From: Thermoplasmata archaeon
GTDB lineage: Archaea > Thermoplasmatota > Thermoplasmata > Lutacidiplasmatales > UBA184
Reading direction: 5' to 3'
DNA length: 52,107 bases
Assembly: GCA_022750435.1 (NCBI GenBank)
Contig: JAKIVS010000014.1
Span: 1 to 52,107, forward strand
Under the pieces are notes generated by a model that was not told the DNA's origin, did no database searches, and saw only the letters and a program-made list of their open reading frames with translations. The translations under genes were made by a program, and so were the position numbers. Of the stretch, positions 40,016 to 48,649 are shown one piece after another; the first letter of the stretch is position 1; the number at the start of each line of letters is the position of its first letter.

Positions 40016-41296
40016 ATGGCACAGAAGCCCCACCTCAACATCGTCTTCATTGGCCACGTCGACCACGGCAAGTCGACCACCGTCGGTCGGCTGCTGGTCG
40101 ACACGGGCGTCATCCGGAAGGAAGAGATCGAGAAGTTCCGGATCGAGGCCGAGGCGAAGGGCAAGGCCACGTTCGAGTTCGCTTGGGTCATGGACGACCT
40201 CAAGGAAGAGCGGGAGCGCGGGGTCACCATCGATATCGCCCACCGCCGGTTTGACACCCAGAAGTACTACTTCACCATCATCGACGCGCCCGGCCACCGC
40301 GACTTCGTCAAGAACATGATCACGGGGACGAGCCAGGCCGATGGGGCCGTGCTCGTCGTCTCCGCCGCCGACGGGATCCAGGAGCAGACCCGGGAGCACA
40401 TCTTCCTCTCGCGGACGCTGGGCGTCGCCCAGATGATCTGCGCCATCAACAAGATGGACCGCCAGGAGGTCAAGTACTCCGAGGCGAAGTACAACGAGGT
40501 CAAGGAGGAGCTCACGAAGCTTCTCAAGAACGTCGGCTTCAAGGTCGACCAGCAGGTCGTCTTCCTGCCGATCTCCGCGTTCAAGGACGACAACATCGAC
40601 AAGCCGTCCCCGAACATGACGTGGTACAAGGGGCCCACGCTGCTCGCGGCCCTCGACGGCCTCAAGGTCCCGGACAAGCCGACCGACAAGCCGCTCCGGC
40701 TGCCGATCCAGGACGTCTACACGATCACGGGCATCGGCACCGTCCCGGTCGGTCGGGTGGAGACCGGCAAGCTCACCATCGGCCAGAAGATCATCTTCAT
40801 GCCGGGCGGAAAGTCCGGGGAAGTGAAGACGATCGAGATGCACCACGAGACGGTCGCCGAGGCAATCCCGGGCGACAATGTCGGATTCAACGTCCGCGGT
40901 GTCGACAAGAACGACATCCGGCGCGGCGAGGTCGCAGGACCCGCCTCGAACCCCCCGACGGTCGTGGAGAGCTTCACCGCGAACATCCAGGTGCTCAACC
41001 ACCCGAGCGTCATCACCGCGGGCTACACCCCCGTCTTCCACTGCCACACCGCCCAGGTCGCGTGCGAGTTCACGGAGCTGCTGAAGCGGCTCGACCCGAA
41101 GACCGGGCAGTCGGCTGAGGACAACCCCCAGACGCTCAAGACCGGAGACGCGGCGCTGGTGCGGATCACCCCGAAGCGCCCGCTCGTCATCGAGAAGTAC
41201 AAAGAGTTCCCCCAGCTCGGCCGCTTCGCGGTCCGCGACATGGGTCAGACCGTCGCGGCGGGCGTCGTCGTCGACGTCAAGAAGCGCGAGGGCTAG
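40016..41296 (+). CDS. tuf: Translation elongation factor 1-alpha
   Basis: This 426 aa GTPase delivers aminoacyl-tRNA to the ribosome. The G1 motif GHVDHGKS is at residues 13-20, DAPGHRDF (G3) near 91, and NKMD (G4) near 145. [27 protein letters not shown] is the archaeal/eukaryotic switch region. Domains II ([19 protein letters not shown]) and III ([14 protein letters not shown]) follow. rpsJ begins 37 bases downstream, the common archaeal tuf-rpsJ pairing. Confidence 0.99.
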   Translation: MAQKPHLNIVFIGHVDHGKSTTVGRLLVDTGVIRKEEIEKFRIEAEAKGKATFEFAWVMDDLKEERERGVTIDIAHRRFDTQKYYFTIIDAPGHRDFVKNMITGTSQADGAVLVVSAADGIQEQTREHIFLSRTLGVAQMICAINKMDRQEVKYSEAKYNEVKEELTKLLKNVGFKVDQQVVFLPISAFKDDNIDKPSPNMTWYKGPTLLAALDGLKVPDKPTDKPLRLPIQDVYTITGIGTVPVGRVETGKLTIGQKIIFMPGGKSGEVKTIEMHHETVAEAIPGDNVGFNVRGVDKNDIRRGEVAGPASNPPTVVESFTANIQVLNHPSVITAGYTPVFHCHTAQVACEFTELLKRLDPKTGQSAEDNPQTLKTGDAALVRITPKRPLVIEKYKEFPQLGRFAVRDMGQTVAAGVVVDVKKREG

Positions 41297-41333
41297 ACCC
41301 GCCCCCGGCTGCCACGGACGCTTGGAGGGTCGC

Positions 41334-41645
41334 ATGCCGCAGAAAGCGAGAATCTCGTTGAGCGGCGTCGACTCGACCAAGGTCGACTCCGTCTGCCGTC
41401 AGATCCGGGACATCTCGCAGAAGACCGGCGTGCGGATCGCCGGACCGATCCCGCTCCCGACGAAGCGCCTCAAGGTCCCGGTTCGCAAGGGCCCGGACGG
41501 CGGCGGCTCGAGCACCATCGACCACTGGGAGATGCGGATCCACAAGCGGCTCATCGACATCGACGCCGACGAACGGGCGCTCCGCCAGGTGATGCGGATC
41601 CAGGTCCCGGACGGCGTCAACATCGAGATCGTCCTGAAGTCCTGA
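41334..41645 (+). CDS. rpsJ: 30S ribosomal protein S10
   Basis: This 103 aa ribosomal protein starts at the ATG at 41334, preceded by cttggagggt, a strong ribosome binding site. The sequence [33 protein letters not shown] and [40 protein letters not shown] are the S10 signature, including the loop that binds 16S rRNA. It lies directly after EF-1 alpha and ahead of phosphatidylserine decarboxylase-type genes. Confidence 0.98.
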   Translation: MPQKARISLSGVDSTKVDSVCRQIRDISQKTGVRIAGPIPLPTKRLKVPVRKGPDGGGSSTIDHWEMRIHKRLIDIDADERALRQVMRIQVPDGVNIEIVLKS

Positions 41646-41655
41646 GCCCCCGACC

Positions 41656-42285
41656 GTGGCACCCCCGGCTCCGGGCCGGATCTTCCTGTATGCCGCGCCC
41701 CTCCTCGGACTCCTGACCATCGTCCTCGCCTTCGACCGGGTCCTGGTCCGTCCGACCGTCCTCGGGCTGGTCGTCGTCGTCTGGGGGTTCTTCCTGTTCC
41801 TCGCCTATTTCTTCCGGGACCCCGAGCGGAGCCCCGGCAACGGGATCGTCTCCCCCGCGGACGGCAAGGTCCTCGCCGTCGGGCCGGACGGGGAGCGCAC
41901 GCGAATCGCCGTATTCATGAACGTCACCGACGTCCACGTCAACCGGCTTCCCCTGGATGGCCGCGTGGTTCGGATTGACGACGGCGGCGAAGGGTTCCGC
42001 CCCGCGTTCCATCCGGACGCGATCCACAACGTCTGGCGGAGGTACACCCTCGACACGGCGATCGGCGAGGTCGAGGTCGTCCAGATGACCGGCATCGTCG
42101 CCCGCCGGATCCTGTCGTTCCTGAAGCCGGGAGAGAGCGGGCACAAGGGCGACCGGCTTGGCATGATCGTCCTCGGTTCGCGCGTCGACCTCCTGTTCCC
42201 CACCGACCGCGCGAAGCCGACGGTCCGGGTCGGCGAGCGCGTGTGGGCCGGGACGACGACGGTCGCCGAGGAGCGGACCCGGTGA
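41656..42285 (+). CDS. asd: Archaetidylserine decarboxylase
   Basis: This 209 aa protein is a short-form phosphatidylserine decarboxylase. Two N-terminal membrane helices (about residues 10-28 and 33-52) are followed by YFFRDPERSPGNGIVSPADGKV, VFMNVTDVHVNRLPLDG (catalytic-site loop) and the self-cleavage site IVLGSRVDLLFP, where the LGS serine becomes the pyruvoyl group. In archaea it converts archaetidylserine to archaetidylethanolamine. GTG start, ten bases after rpsJ; the following synthase gene overlaps its stop as GTGA, so the pair is coupled. Confidence 0.92.
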   Translation: MAPPAPGRIFLYAAPLLGLLTIVLAFDRVLVRPTVLGLVVVVWGFFLFLAYFFRDPERSPGNGIVSPADGKVLAVGPDGERTRIAVFMNVTDVHVNRLPLDGRVVRIDDGGEGFRPAFHPDAIHNVWRRYTLDTAIGEVEVVQMTGIVARRILSFLKPGESGHKGDRLGMIVLGSRVDLLFPTDRAKPTVRVGERVWAGTTTVAEERTR

Positions 42286-43040
42286 GGGGCGGCCGCCTTC
42301 CGGCCAACCTCGCCACCCTCGCCAACGGCCTCGTCGGCCTCGGGGCGATCGTCTACGTCCTCGCCGGCAACCCGCTGTGGGCGATGCTGCTCATCGTCTC
42401 CGGCATCGGCTTCGACGGCCTCGACGGTTTCCTGGCGCGGAAGAGCGGACTCCCCCCGAGCGCCGTCGGGCGGATCGCGGACTCGATCTCGGACGCCGTG
42501 ACGTTCGGCCTCGCCCCCGCGACGCTCCTCGTCGTCCACACGACCGAGGCCTCGCGCTGGAGCCCGTACGCCGTTCCGCTCGACCTCGTGGGGGTCGCGT
42601 TCGCGGCGCTCGCGATCGGCCGGCTCGTCTACTTCACGCTCCGCGGGTTCCAGCACTCCGACTTCCTCGGCGCCCCGACCCCCCAGGCGGCCCTCGCGCT
42701 CATCGCGCTGCTCCTCTTCTTCAACGTGCCCGCGTTTGCGGGCACCGCCCCAGTCCTCGTCCTCGTCGGGGCGGCGGCGATCGCGGTGTCGATGGTCGTG
42801 CCCGTCCCGTTCCCGAAGATCCGGCGCGGCTCCCTCTTGCGCTGGCCGATGATCGCGACCGCCGTGGCGACCGTGATCGCGATCCTCCTTCTCCAGTTCC
42901 GACCGTCGAACGATTCGCCGTTCTACCTCCTCGCGCTGGGGGCGAGCGCGGTCGCCGCCCTCGGGATCCTCGCCTACTACGCGGTCGGTCCGTTCACTGT
43001 CGCGCCCCGTCCCCCCACCTCCACGACGGAGCCTCCGTGA
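42282..43040 (+). CDS. pssA: Archaetidylserine synthase, CDP-alcohol phosphatidyltransferase
   Basis: This 252 aa membrane enzyme joins serine to CDP-archaeol. The CDP-alcohol signature is FDGLDGFLARKSGLPPS followed by VGRIADSISD: DG..AR....G...D...D with one residue extra in the spacer. About six to eight membrane helices span the protein. The GTG start overlaps the decarboxylase stop, and the stop overlaps the mptD start, giving a coupled three-gene cluster. Serine specificity is inferred from the decarboxylase neighbour. Confidence 0.9.
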   Translation: MRGGRLPANLATLANGLVGLGAIVYVLAGNPLWAMLLIVSGIGFDGLDGFLARKSGLPPSAVGRIADSISDAVTFGLAPATLLVVHTTEASRWSPYAVPLDLVGVAFAALAIGRLVYFTLRGFQHSDFLGAPTPQAALALIALLLFFNVPAFAGTAPVLVLVGAAAIAVSMVVPVPFPKIRRGSLLRWPMIATAVATVIAILLLQFRPSNDSPFYLLALGASAVAALGILAYYAVGPFTVAPRPPTSTTEPP

Positions 43041-43564
43041 GCGACGGACCCGCGGACGAACACGGGGTTCCGTTGACCGGGCGCGAGGCGCTCCTCTTCG
43101 AGGCCGGTGTCAAGCTCGGCGGCGTGTTCCACCAGTACCTCGGCACACCGGTCTCGGAGACGACGGCGAAGGGACTCGCCCAGACGATCGAGCACGCCGT
43201 CCGCCTCCAGCCCTACGTGGCATCGATCCGGGTCCGCATCGACCCCGCGCGCGGGGGCCCGACCGGGAAGGGGCGGTTCGGGTACCGGTACCTGATCGCC
43301 GAGATGCTCACGGTCGCCGTCACGCTGACGGACGGCGAGACGACCGTCCACGCCGAGCTCGCCCACCGCCCCGACCTTCGCTACCCGCTGATGCGGGTCG
43401 TCGACGTGACGACGGGCGCTACGACCGCTCGCCGATCGGCACGTAGACGAGGTCGACCGGCCCGACGTACCGGGCGGTCGGCCGGATCAACCGGAGGTCC
43501 TGGTACTCCTCGAGCACGTGCGCCGTCCAGCCGGCGACGCGGCTCGCGGCGAACACGGGCGTGA
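43037..43564 (+). CDS. mptD: Dihydroneopterin aldolase MptD, with antisense extension
   Basis: The first 125 residues match archaeal MptD, which makes 6-hydroxymethyl-dihydropterin for folate or methanopterin: ALLFEAGVKLGGVFHQYLGTPVSETTAKGLAQTIEHAV and QPYVASIRVRID. Glu22 is likely the catalytic acid. The family is usually about 120-130 aa, but this frame continues to 175; residues after about 127 are Arg/Gly-rich and lie antisense to the citrate synthase C-terminus (146-base overlap). The original stop appears to have been lost. The GTG overlaps the synthase stop. Confidence 0.75.
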   Translation: MSDGPADEHGVPLTGREALLFEAGVKLGGVFHQYLGTPVSETTAKGLAQTIEHAVRLQPYVASIRVRIDPARGGPTGKGRFGYRYLIAEMLTVAVTLTDGETTVHAELAHRPDLRYPLMRVVDVTTGATTARRSARRRGRPARRTGRSAGSTGGPGTPRARAPSSRRRGSRRTRA

Positions 43565-44549
43565 ACAGGTCCTTCGGGATCCCGAGCAGCGTGTACACCG
43601 ATCCGGAGTAGAGGTCGACATTGGGGTAGAGCCCCTTCTCGCGGTGGACGACGCCCTCGACCTGGCGGAGGAGGTCGTAGTAGCGGAGGTTCCCCTTCGC
43701 CTCGCCGACCCGCTTCGACCAGTCGCGGAGGATCGTCGCCCGCGGGTCCTCGACCTTGTAGACCCGGTGGCCGAACCCCATGATCCGCTCGTGGCGGGCG
43801 AGCTTCGCCCGCACGACTTCCTCCGCGCGGTCGGGGGTTCCGATCTCCTCGAGGAGTTCCATCACCCGCTCGTTCGCGCCGCCGTGGAGCGGGCCCTTGA
43901 GCGTGCCGATGGCGCTCGTCACCGACGAGTAGAGGTCCGACAGCGTCGACGCCGTCACCCGGGCCGCGAACGTGGAGGCGTTCAGCTCGTGGTCGGCGTG
44001 GAGGATGAGGGCGACGTCGAGGGCCCGCGTCTCGAGCTCGTCGGCGTCGGTGCCCCGGATTGCGCGCAGGAGCCAGGCCGCGTGGGAGAGCTCCGGACGC
44101 TGCACGAGCGGCGGCAACCCCTGGCGGAGTCGGTGGAACGATCCGAGGATCGTCGGAAGGACGGCCGTCAGGCGCTGGGCGCCCCCGATCGACGCTTCGC
44201 CGGGCTTCGTCTCGTCCGGCTCGAAGACGGCGAGCGCACTCACCGCCGTTCGGAGGACGTCCATCGGGAGGGACTCCTTCGGCATCTCGGCGAGGATCCG
44301 CAGTACGGCCGGCGGGAGTTCGCGCAGCGTGGCGAGCCGCGCCCGCAGCTCGTTCAGCTGCGGCGTCGTCGGGAGCTGGCCGTACCAAAGGAGGTAGGCG
44401 ACCTCCTCGAACGTCGAGCGGGCCGCCAGGTCGCGGATGTCGTAGCCGTCGTAGATCAGCCGGCCACCCTTGCCGTCGATGTAGCAGATCCGGGACTCGA
44501 GGGCGACGACGTCTTCGAGCCCGCGCTGGACATCCTGGGGCTCCGGCAC
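43419..44549 (-). CDS. gltA: Citrate synthase
   Basis: This 376 aa enzyme condenses oxaloacetate and acetyl-CoA. Residues match: SRICYIDGKGGRLIYDGYDIRDLA, LILHADHELNASTFAARV (active-site His), GPLHGGANERVM, and IMGFGHRVYKVEDPRA (second His), with the catalytic Asp in the later DLYSGSVYTLLGIPKDLFTPVFA. Length is typical of archaeal citrate synthase. The GTG start at 44549 follows GAGGACGAAC; a TATA-like element overlaps the stop of the upstream MFS gene. Its C-terminal end lies antisense to the mptD extension. Confidence 0.96.
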   Translation of the reverse strand: MPEPQDVQRGLEDVVALESRICYIDGKGGRLIYDGYDIRDLAARSTFEEVAYLLWYGQLPTTPQLNELRARLATLRELPPAVLRILAEMPKESLPMDVLRTAVSALAVFEPDETKPGEASIGGAQRLTAVLPTILGSFHRLRQGLPPLVQRPELSHAAWLLRAIRGTDADELETRALDVALILHADHELNASTFAARVTASTLSDLYSSVTSAIGTLKGPLHGGANERVMELLEEIGTPDRAEEVVRAKLARHERIMGFGHRVYKVEDPRATILRDWSKRVGEAKGNLRYYDLLRQVEGVVHREKGLYPNVDLYSGSVYTLLGIPKDLFTPVFAASRVAGWTAHVLEEYQDLRLIRPTARYVGPVDLVYVPIGERS

Positions 44550-44581
44550 GTTCGTCCTCGCCGGCGCGGGACCCGCCGCGG

Positions 44582-44589
44582 GGTTAATC
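44582..44589 (-). promoter_or_regulatory. TATA-like element for gltA overlapping the MFS stop
   Basis: The run ggttaatc reads gattaacc on the minus strand, centred about 36 bases before the GTG at 44549, and includes the TAA stop of the MFS gene. It would allow citrate synthase transcription separately from the transporter. Confidence 0.45.
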
Positions 44590-45975
44590 GGTTTCGGCCG
44601 CTCCGCGCGCGCGGGGGCCCTCGCCACCCGCCGGAGGGACGACGGCCGTTGCCGGGTGACGACGGACGTACGCCACCGTCGCGGCGGACCAGAGCGGAAG
44701 CGAGACCAAGAGCGCCCCGGCCGAGACAAGGAAGACGAGACGGTAGCTCCCGAACACCGACAGGACTCCGGAGAGGGCGGCTCCGGCGACGGCGGCGATC
44801 CCCCCGAGCGCGCTGTTGAAGCCGAGGAGGCGGCCCGCGTCCCGTCCCTCGAGCGCGCGAAACAGGAGCAGCGAGGAGGCGGTCGTGTAGAACGCGATCG
44901 CCGCGCCCAAGATCGCGAACGCGACGACGTTCGCCACCAGCGCCGCGAACACCGCGAGGGGGATGAAGGTGAAACCTGCGACCCCGAGGTACCCGAGGCT
45001 ACGGAGGTACGTGGAGCGCTGGACCAGGCGATCCGGCCCCACACCGCTCGCGAGCGCCCCGCTCGTGGGATAGACGAACGCCTGCGCCCCGTTGTTCGCG
45101 AGGTTCACGAGGAAGATCGAGGCGCCCGAGATCCCGAGGGAGAACAGGTACGGCGTGTAGGAGATGTTGAACAGGTTCGAGCTGAGGTTGAACAGCAGCG
45201 TCGCCGCGAAGATGAGCGGGAGCTCGTGGCGTACTTCCTCCCTCGCCCACCGGCGGAATCGTCCGAACGCGCCGCTCGCGATCTTCGGCCGCACCGGGAA
45301 CAGCGGCGCGAACGACCGGAGACCCGGGGAATGACGGAGATGCGACGCGAGGCTCTCGGCGTGGCGGGCCACGCTCGCCGACGGCACGGTGCGGGGACCC
45401 TCCCGAACTCCGACGACGACGGCGAGGGCGGAGGCAAGGGCGAGCCCGGCCAGCACCAGGAGGAGCGGGTCGAGCGGTCGGCCGGTCACGAGCCACAGGT
45501 AGCCGCTCAGCAACCCCGCTACCGCGCCGACCATGCTCATCAGCTGGAACGAGGCGTAGGCGTTCGGTCGCTCGGTCGAGGTGAACTTCTCCAGGATCAG
45601 CAGGTTCGAGGCGTTCGCCCCGGCCGGCGCGATCACGCCGACGATGGTGTAGAGGACGAGGAGCGCCCCAAGGGTGTGCACCTCGGCGAGGGCGATGTAG
45701 ATCGCCCCGAACCCCGCGAAGTTGATCGCGAGCAGGGCGCGCCGGGAGCTCCAGTGGTCGGAGATCCACCCCCATCCCACCGAGGAGAGGATCACCGCCC
45801 CGTTGAACAGCGTCGCCGCGAGGGCGACGTCCGTCCACGCGCCGTGGAGGGAGATGAGGATCAGCAGCGGCAGGACGACACCGAACCCGGAGGTGGCCGC
45901 GTTGATCGGGACGAACGCCGCGAGCCACGGGCGGGCGAGGATCCGGTGGGGCCAGGTTCGTACCGCCTGTTCCAT
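44584..45975 (-). CDS. Major facilitator superfamily transporter
   Basis: This 463 aa protein has about 12 membrane helices. The loop after the second helix, SDHWSSRRALLAINFAG, matches the MFS motif between helices 2 and 3 (G-x-x-x-D-R-x-x-R-R pattern, here SDHWSSRRAL). A long cytoplasmic loop between helices 6 and 7 (residues about 190-250) is Arg-rich. The C-terminus has a second SGALASGVGPDRLVQRSTYLR motif. The substrate is unknown. Its ATG at 45975 follows a GAATAAAC element near 46014. gltA follows 34 bases downstream on the same strand. Confidence 0.88.
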   Translation of the reverse strand: MEQAVRTWPHRILARPWLAAFVPINAATSGFGVVLPLLILISLHGAWTDVALAATLFNGAVILSSVGWGWISDHWSSRRALLAINFAGFGAIYIALAEVHTLGALLVLYTIVGVIAPAGANASNLLILEKFTSTERPNAYASFQLMSMVGAVAGLLSGYLWLVTGRPLDPLLLVLAGLALASALAVVVGVREGPRTVPSASVARHAESLASHLRHSPGLRSFAPLFPVRPKIASGAFGRFRRWAREEVRHELPLIFAATLLFNLSSNLFNISYTPYLFSLGISGASIFLVNLANNGAQAFVYPTSGALASGVGPDRLVQRSTYLRSLGYLGVAGFTFIPLAVFAALVANVVAFAILGAAIAFYTTASSLLLFRALEGRDAGRLLGFNSALGGIAAVAGAALSGVLSVFGSYRLVFLVSAGALLVSLPLWSAATVAYVRRHPATAVVPPAGGEGPRARGAAETD

Positions 45976-46060
45976 CGGGGGGACCGGAGGTCGATTCGAC
46001 CGGGTCGTGGTTTATTCCCTCGCCGCTCGACTGGCGAATCTCGGCCCGTCGCCGAAAACG

Positions 46061-46067
46061 CTTATAG
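46061..46067 (+). promoter_or_regulatory. TATA-like box for the RAM-domain gene
   Basis: The element cttatag is about 48 bases upstream of the GTG at 46112, predicting a leader of about 20 bases that contains the gagg ribosome site at 46099. Confidence 0.5.
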
Positions 46068-46111
46068 CCACCCCCGGTGTCGCCGCCCTCGTACCGTCGA
46101 GGAATTCCTCC

Positions 46112-46345
46112 GTGGCGATCGGTTTCGTACTCATCAGCACAGCTCCCGCCAAGGAGCACGAAGTCTACACCGAGCTCCTCCGGGTCAAGGGGATCGTCGA
46201 GCTCCACCCGCTGTTCGGGGAGTACGACCTGATCGCGAAGGTCGAGGCCGAGGACTTCAACGCGCTCGGCCAACTCGTCGTCGACAAGATCCGGTCGGTC
46301 CCGGGCGTCATCGACACGAAGACGCTGACCGGCATCAAGTTCTAA
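46112..46345 (+). CDS. Stand-alone Lrp/AsnC RAM-domain protein
   Basis: This 77 aa protein is just the ligand-binding RAM domain of Lrp/AsnC regulators, without a DNA-binding domain: VLISTAPAKEHEVYTELLRVKGIVELHPLFGEYDLIAKVEAEDF and VVDKIRSVPGVIDTKTLTGIKF. Such proteins form octamers that bind amino acids and may modulate full-length Lrp regulators or enzymes. The GTG start at 46112 is ten bases after GAGG. The next gene, a small membrane protein, follows after 19 bases and is probably co-transcribed. Confidence 0.9.
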   Translation: MAIGFVLISTAPAKEHEVYTELLRVKGIVELHPLFGEYDLIAKVEAEDFNALGQLVVDKIRSVPGVIDTKTLTGIKF

Positions 46346-46364
46346 GACACGGAACGGAACCACC

Positions 46365-46694
46365 ATGATCAACACACTATTGGACGATGGACTGAACGTC
46401 GGAGTGACCCAGTTCGCGACGATCCTCTTGCTGGTGTTCGGGCTCTTCCTGATCCTGGCCGGCCTGTTCACCGCCTACTTCGGCAGCGGCAAGAGCCGCA
46501 CCATCGGCGTGCTGCTCCTCGTGGTCGGCATCGTCGTGGGCCTCGCCTCCGGCTACTGGTACCACATCGCCCACAGCTCCGACAGCCTCGCGCTCACCGG
46601 ACTCCTCGAGCAGACGGTCCTCGTGATCGTGGCCGCCGCCGTCGGAGCCCTGGCCGCGATCGCGATCTTCCTCGTCGCGATCATGAAGTCCTAG
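46365..46694 (+). CDS. Three-helix small membrane protein
   Basis: This 109 aa protein has three membrane helices, at about residues 17-40, 46-65 and 82-106, separated by short loops; the first loop contains GSGKSRT, which is not a Walker A. The N-terminus has a short amphipathic start. It follows the RAM-domain gene by 19 bases. No family is recognised. Confidence 0.65.
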   Translation: MINTLLDDGLNVGVTQFATILLLVFGLFLILAGLFTAYFGSGKSRTIGVLLLVVGIVVGLASGYWYHIAHSSDSLALTGLLEQTVLVIVAAAVGALAAIAIFLVAIMKS

Positions 46695-46788
46695 GCGACC
46701 CATCGGGTGCCCGGGACCGCGCAGCGGCGACGACCGTTCGTCCGCGACCCGCTCGACTCCATCGGCGAGCCTCGGGCCCGGAAGGCGG

Positions 46789-46795
46789 TAAATAG
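46789..46795 (+). promoter_or_regulatory. TATA-like box for dnaJ
   Basis: The element taaatag is centred about 51 bases upstream of the GTG at 46843, predicting transcription near 46818. This excludes an upstream GTG at 46807. Confidence 0.5.
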
Positions 46796-46842
46796 CGACA
46801 CCGCAGGTGGCGGGCGACGATACCGGGGGTAACGGAGCAGCG

Positions 46843-48003
46843 GTGGCGAAGCGGGACTACTACGAGGTGCTCGGCGTCCCCCGCACGGCGACGACCGACG
46901 AGGTGAAGTCGGCGTACCGGAAGCTCGCCCGACAGCACCACCCCGACGTCAACCGCGGGGACACGAAGGCCGCCGAGGAGAAGTTCAAGGACCTCAGCGA
47001 GGCGTACGAGGTCCTCCTCGACCCGGAGAAGCGGCGGCGGTACGACCAGCTCGGCTTCGGGGGCGTCGAGAGCGACTTCGGTCCGGGCGGCTTCAGCTGG
47101 CAGAATTTCACGCACGCCTCCGACCTCGAGGACCTCCTCGGCAACTCGGGGCTCCTCGAGCAGCTGCTGCGTCAAGGGTTCGTCACCGACCCGTTCAGCG
47201 TCGGGGGAAACCGCCGCGGGGGCGCCTCGTTCCGAGGGAGCGATGTCGAGGTGTCGATCCGCCTTCCGTTGGCGACGGCCGTCACCGGCGCCGAGCCGAC
47301 GCTCGACGTGCCCACGAGCGACACGTGTCAGGCGTGCCGCGGCACCGGGGCGAAGGACGGCAAGGAGCTCGAGACGTGCCCGCAGTGCGACGGACGTGGG
47401 CAGGTTCGACGCGCGACCAGCCGCGGCTACAGCCAGATGATCACGATCTCCGAGTGCCCGACGTGCCACGGGACGGGGAAACGGATCCGCATCGAGTGCC
47501 CGGTCTGCGAAGGCGCGGGCACGGTCCGCCACACGCGCCACCTCAAAGTGGCCGTTCCGCCCGGAATGGACGATGGCGCAGTCCTGAGGCTCACGGGCCA
47601 GGGCGGCGCCGCCCCGCCCGGGGGCAAGGCCGGGGACCTGTACGTCCAGGTCGTGTTCGAGCCCGACGCACGGCTGCGGCGGGAAGGGCGAGACGGGTAC
47701 ACCGAGACCACGGTCGCCCTCCCCATCGCCCTGTTCGGCGGCGAGGTCCGGGTCCCGACGGTCACCGGCGAGGCGCTGCTGAAGATCCCCGGCGGAACGC
47801 AGCCCGAGTCGCAGTTCCGATTGCGGGGCGAAGGGTTCCCGGTGTTCCGAGGCGGCAGTCGCGGGGACGTGATCGTCCTCGTCCACGTCGAGGTGCCGAA
47901 GAACCTGGCCGCGCACCAGCGCGACCTCCTGAAGGAGGCGCTTGGGACGGGCGCGGCCCCGACGGCGCGGCCGAAAGGAAGCCTGTTCGGCCGTCGCGGG
48001 TAG
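46843..48003 (+). CDS. dnaJ: DnaJ chaperone, type I
   Basis: The start at 46843 (AKRDYYEVLGV) fits DnaJ N-termini and follows a ggag. The 386 aa protein has the J domain with HPD at residues 33-35, a short linker poor in Gly/Phe, then the zinc-finger region with four CxxCxGxG repeats (CQACRGTG, CPQCDGRG, CPTCHGTG, CPVCEGAG) and the C-terminal substrate domains. It should stimulate DnaK, which is not in this window. The G/F linker is replaced by a longer, acidic, aromatic-containing stretch (about residues 70-125). Confidence 0.95.
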   Translation: MAKRDYYEVLGVPRTATTDEVKSAYRKLARQHHPDVNRGDTKAAEEKFKDLSEAYEVLLDPEKRRRYDQLGFGGVESDFGPGGFSWQNFTHASDLEDLLGNSGLLEQLLRQGFVTDPFSVGGNRRGGASFRGSDVEVSIRLPLATAVTGAEPTLDVPTSDTCQACRGTGAKDGKELETCPQCDGRGQVRRATSRGYSQMITISECPTCHGTGKRIRIECPVCEGAGTVRHTRHLKVAVPPGMDDGAVLRLTGQGGAAPPGGKAGDLYVQVVFEPDARLRREGRDGYTETTVALPIALFGGEVRVPTVTGEALLKIPGGTQPESQFRLRGEGFPVFRGGSRGDVIVLVHVEVPKNLAAHQRDLLKEALGTGAAPTARPKGSLFGRRG

Positions 48004-48007
48004 CCCG

Positions 48008-48649
48008 ATGGCGCCGGACGACGCCGCGGCACCGGACCACTACTTCACCGAGCGGCCACGCTCCCCATCGTCGCGCCGCCAACTGCGATTCCTGTTCCGC
48101 GGGACCGTCCTGGTCTTCGAGGTCGACCGCGGGGTGTTCGGCTCCTCGGGCCTCGACCCCGGCACCGCGCTCCTGATCGAGTGCCTCGGGGTCCGGCCCT
48201 CGGACCGCGTCCTCGACCTCGGCTGCGGCTGGGGCCCCGTCGGGGTCGCCGCTGCGAAGGCCGCGCCCGAAGGGAGGACGGTCCTCACCGACGTGAACCG
48301 ACGCGCCATCGCGTTGGCCCGACGGAACGTCCGTCGGAACGGCGTGGAGAACGCGGAGGTCCGGCCCGGCTCGTTGTTCGCCCCGGTCGGGGAGGAGCGG
48401 TTCGACCTCATCGCCTCGAACCCGCCGTTCCACGCGGGCCGCGAGCTCGTCCTCCGGCTGCTGACCGAGGCGCCGGAGCACCTCACCGACGACGGGCGTC
48501 TCCTCATCGTCGGGAAGGGGAGCCAAGGGATCCGGTTCTACCAGGAGTGGCTCGCCGAGCACTGGGCGAAGAGCGTCGAGGTGCTGGCGCGCGGCGGCGG
48601 CTACCGGGTGGTCGAGGCTCGGCGGCGTCCGCCGAGCGTCCAGGCGTAG
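48008..48649 (+). CDS. RsmC-like class I methyltransferase
   Basis: This 213 aa protein resembles the C-terminal catalytic half of RsmC/RlmG guanine-N2 RNA methyltransferases. Motif I is VLDLGCGWGPVGVAAAK, motif IV is SNPPFHAG, which contacts the target base, and the N-terminal segment DHYFTERPRSPSSRRQLRFLFRGTVLVF is typical of this short archaeal type. The ATG lies five bases after the dnaJ stop. Its stop overlaps the convergent glycosyltransferase gene by 49 bases. The target (rRNA or tRNA) is unknown. Confidence 0.88.
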   Translation: MAPDDAAAPDHYFTERPRSPSSRRQLRFLFRGTVLVFEVDRGVFGSSGLDPGTALLIECLGVRPSDRVLDLGCGWGPVGVAAAKAAPEGRTVLTDVNRRAIALARRNVRRNGVENAEVRPGSLFAPVGEERFDLIASNPPFHAGRELVLRLLTEAPEHLTDDGRLLIVGKGSQGIRFYQEWLAEHWAKSVEVLARGGGYRVVEARRRPPSVQA

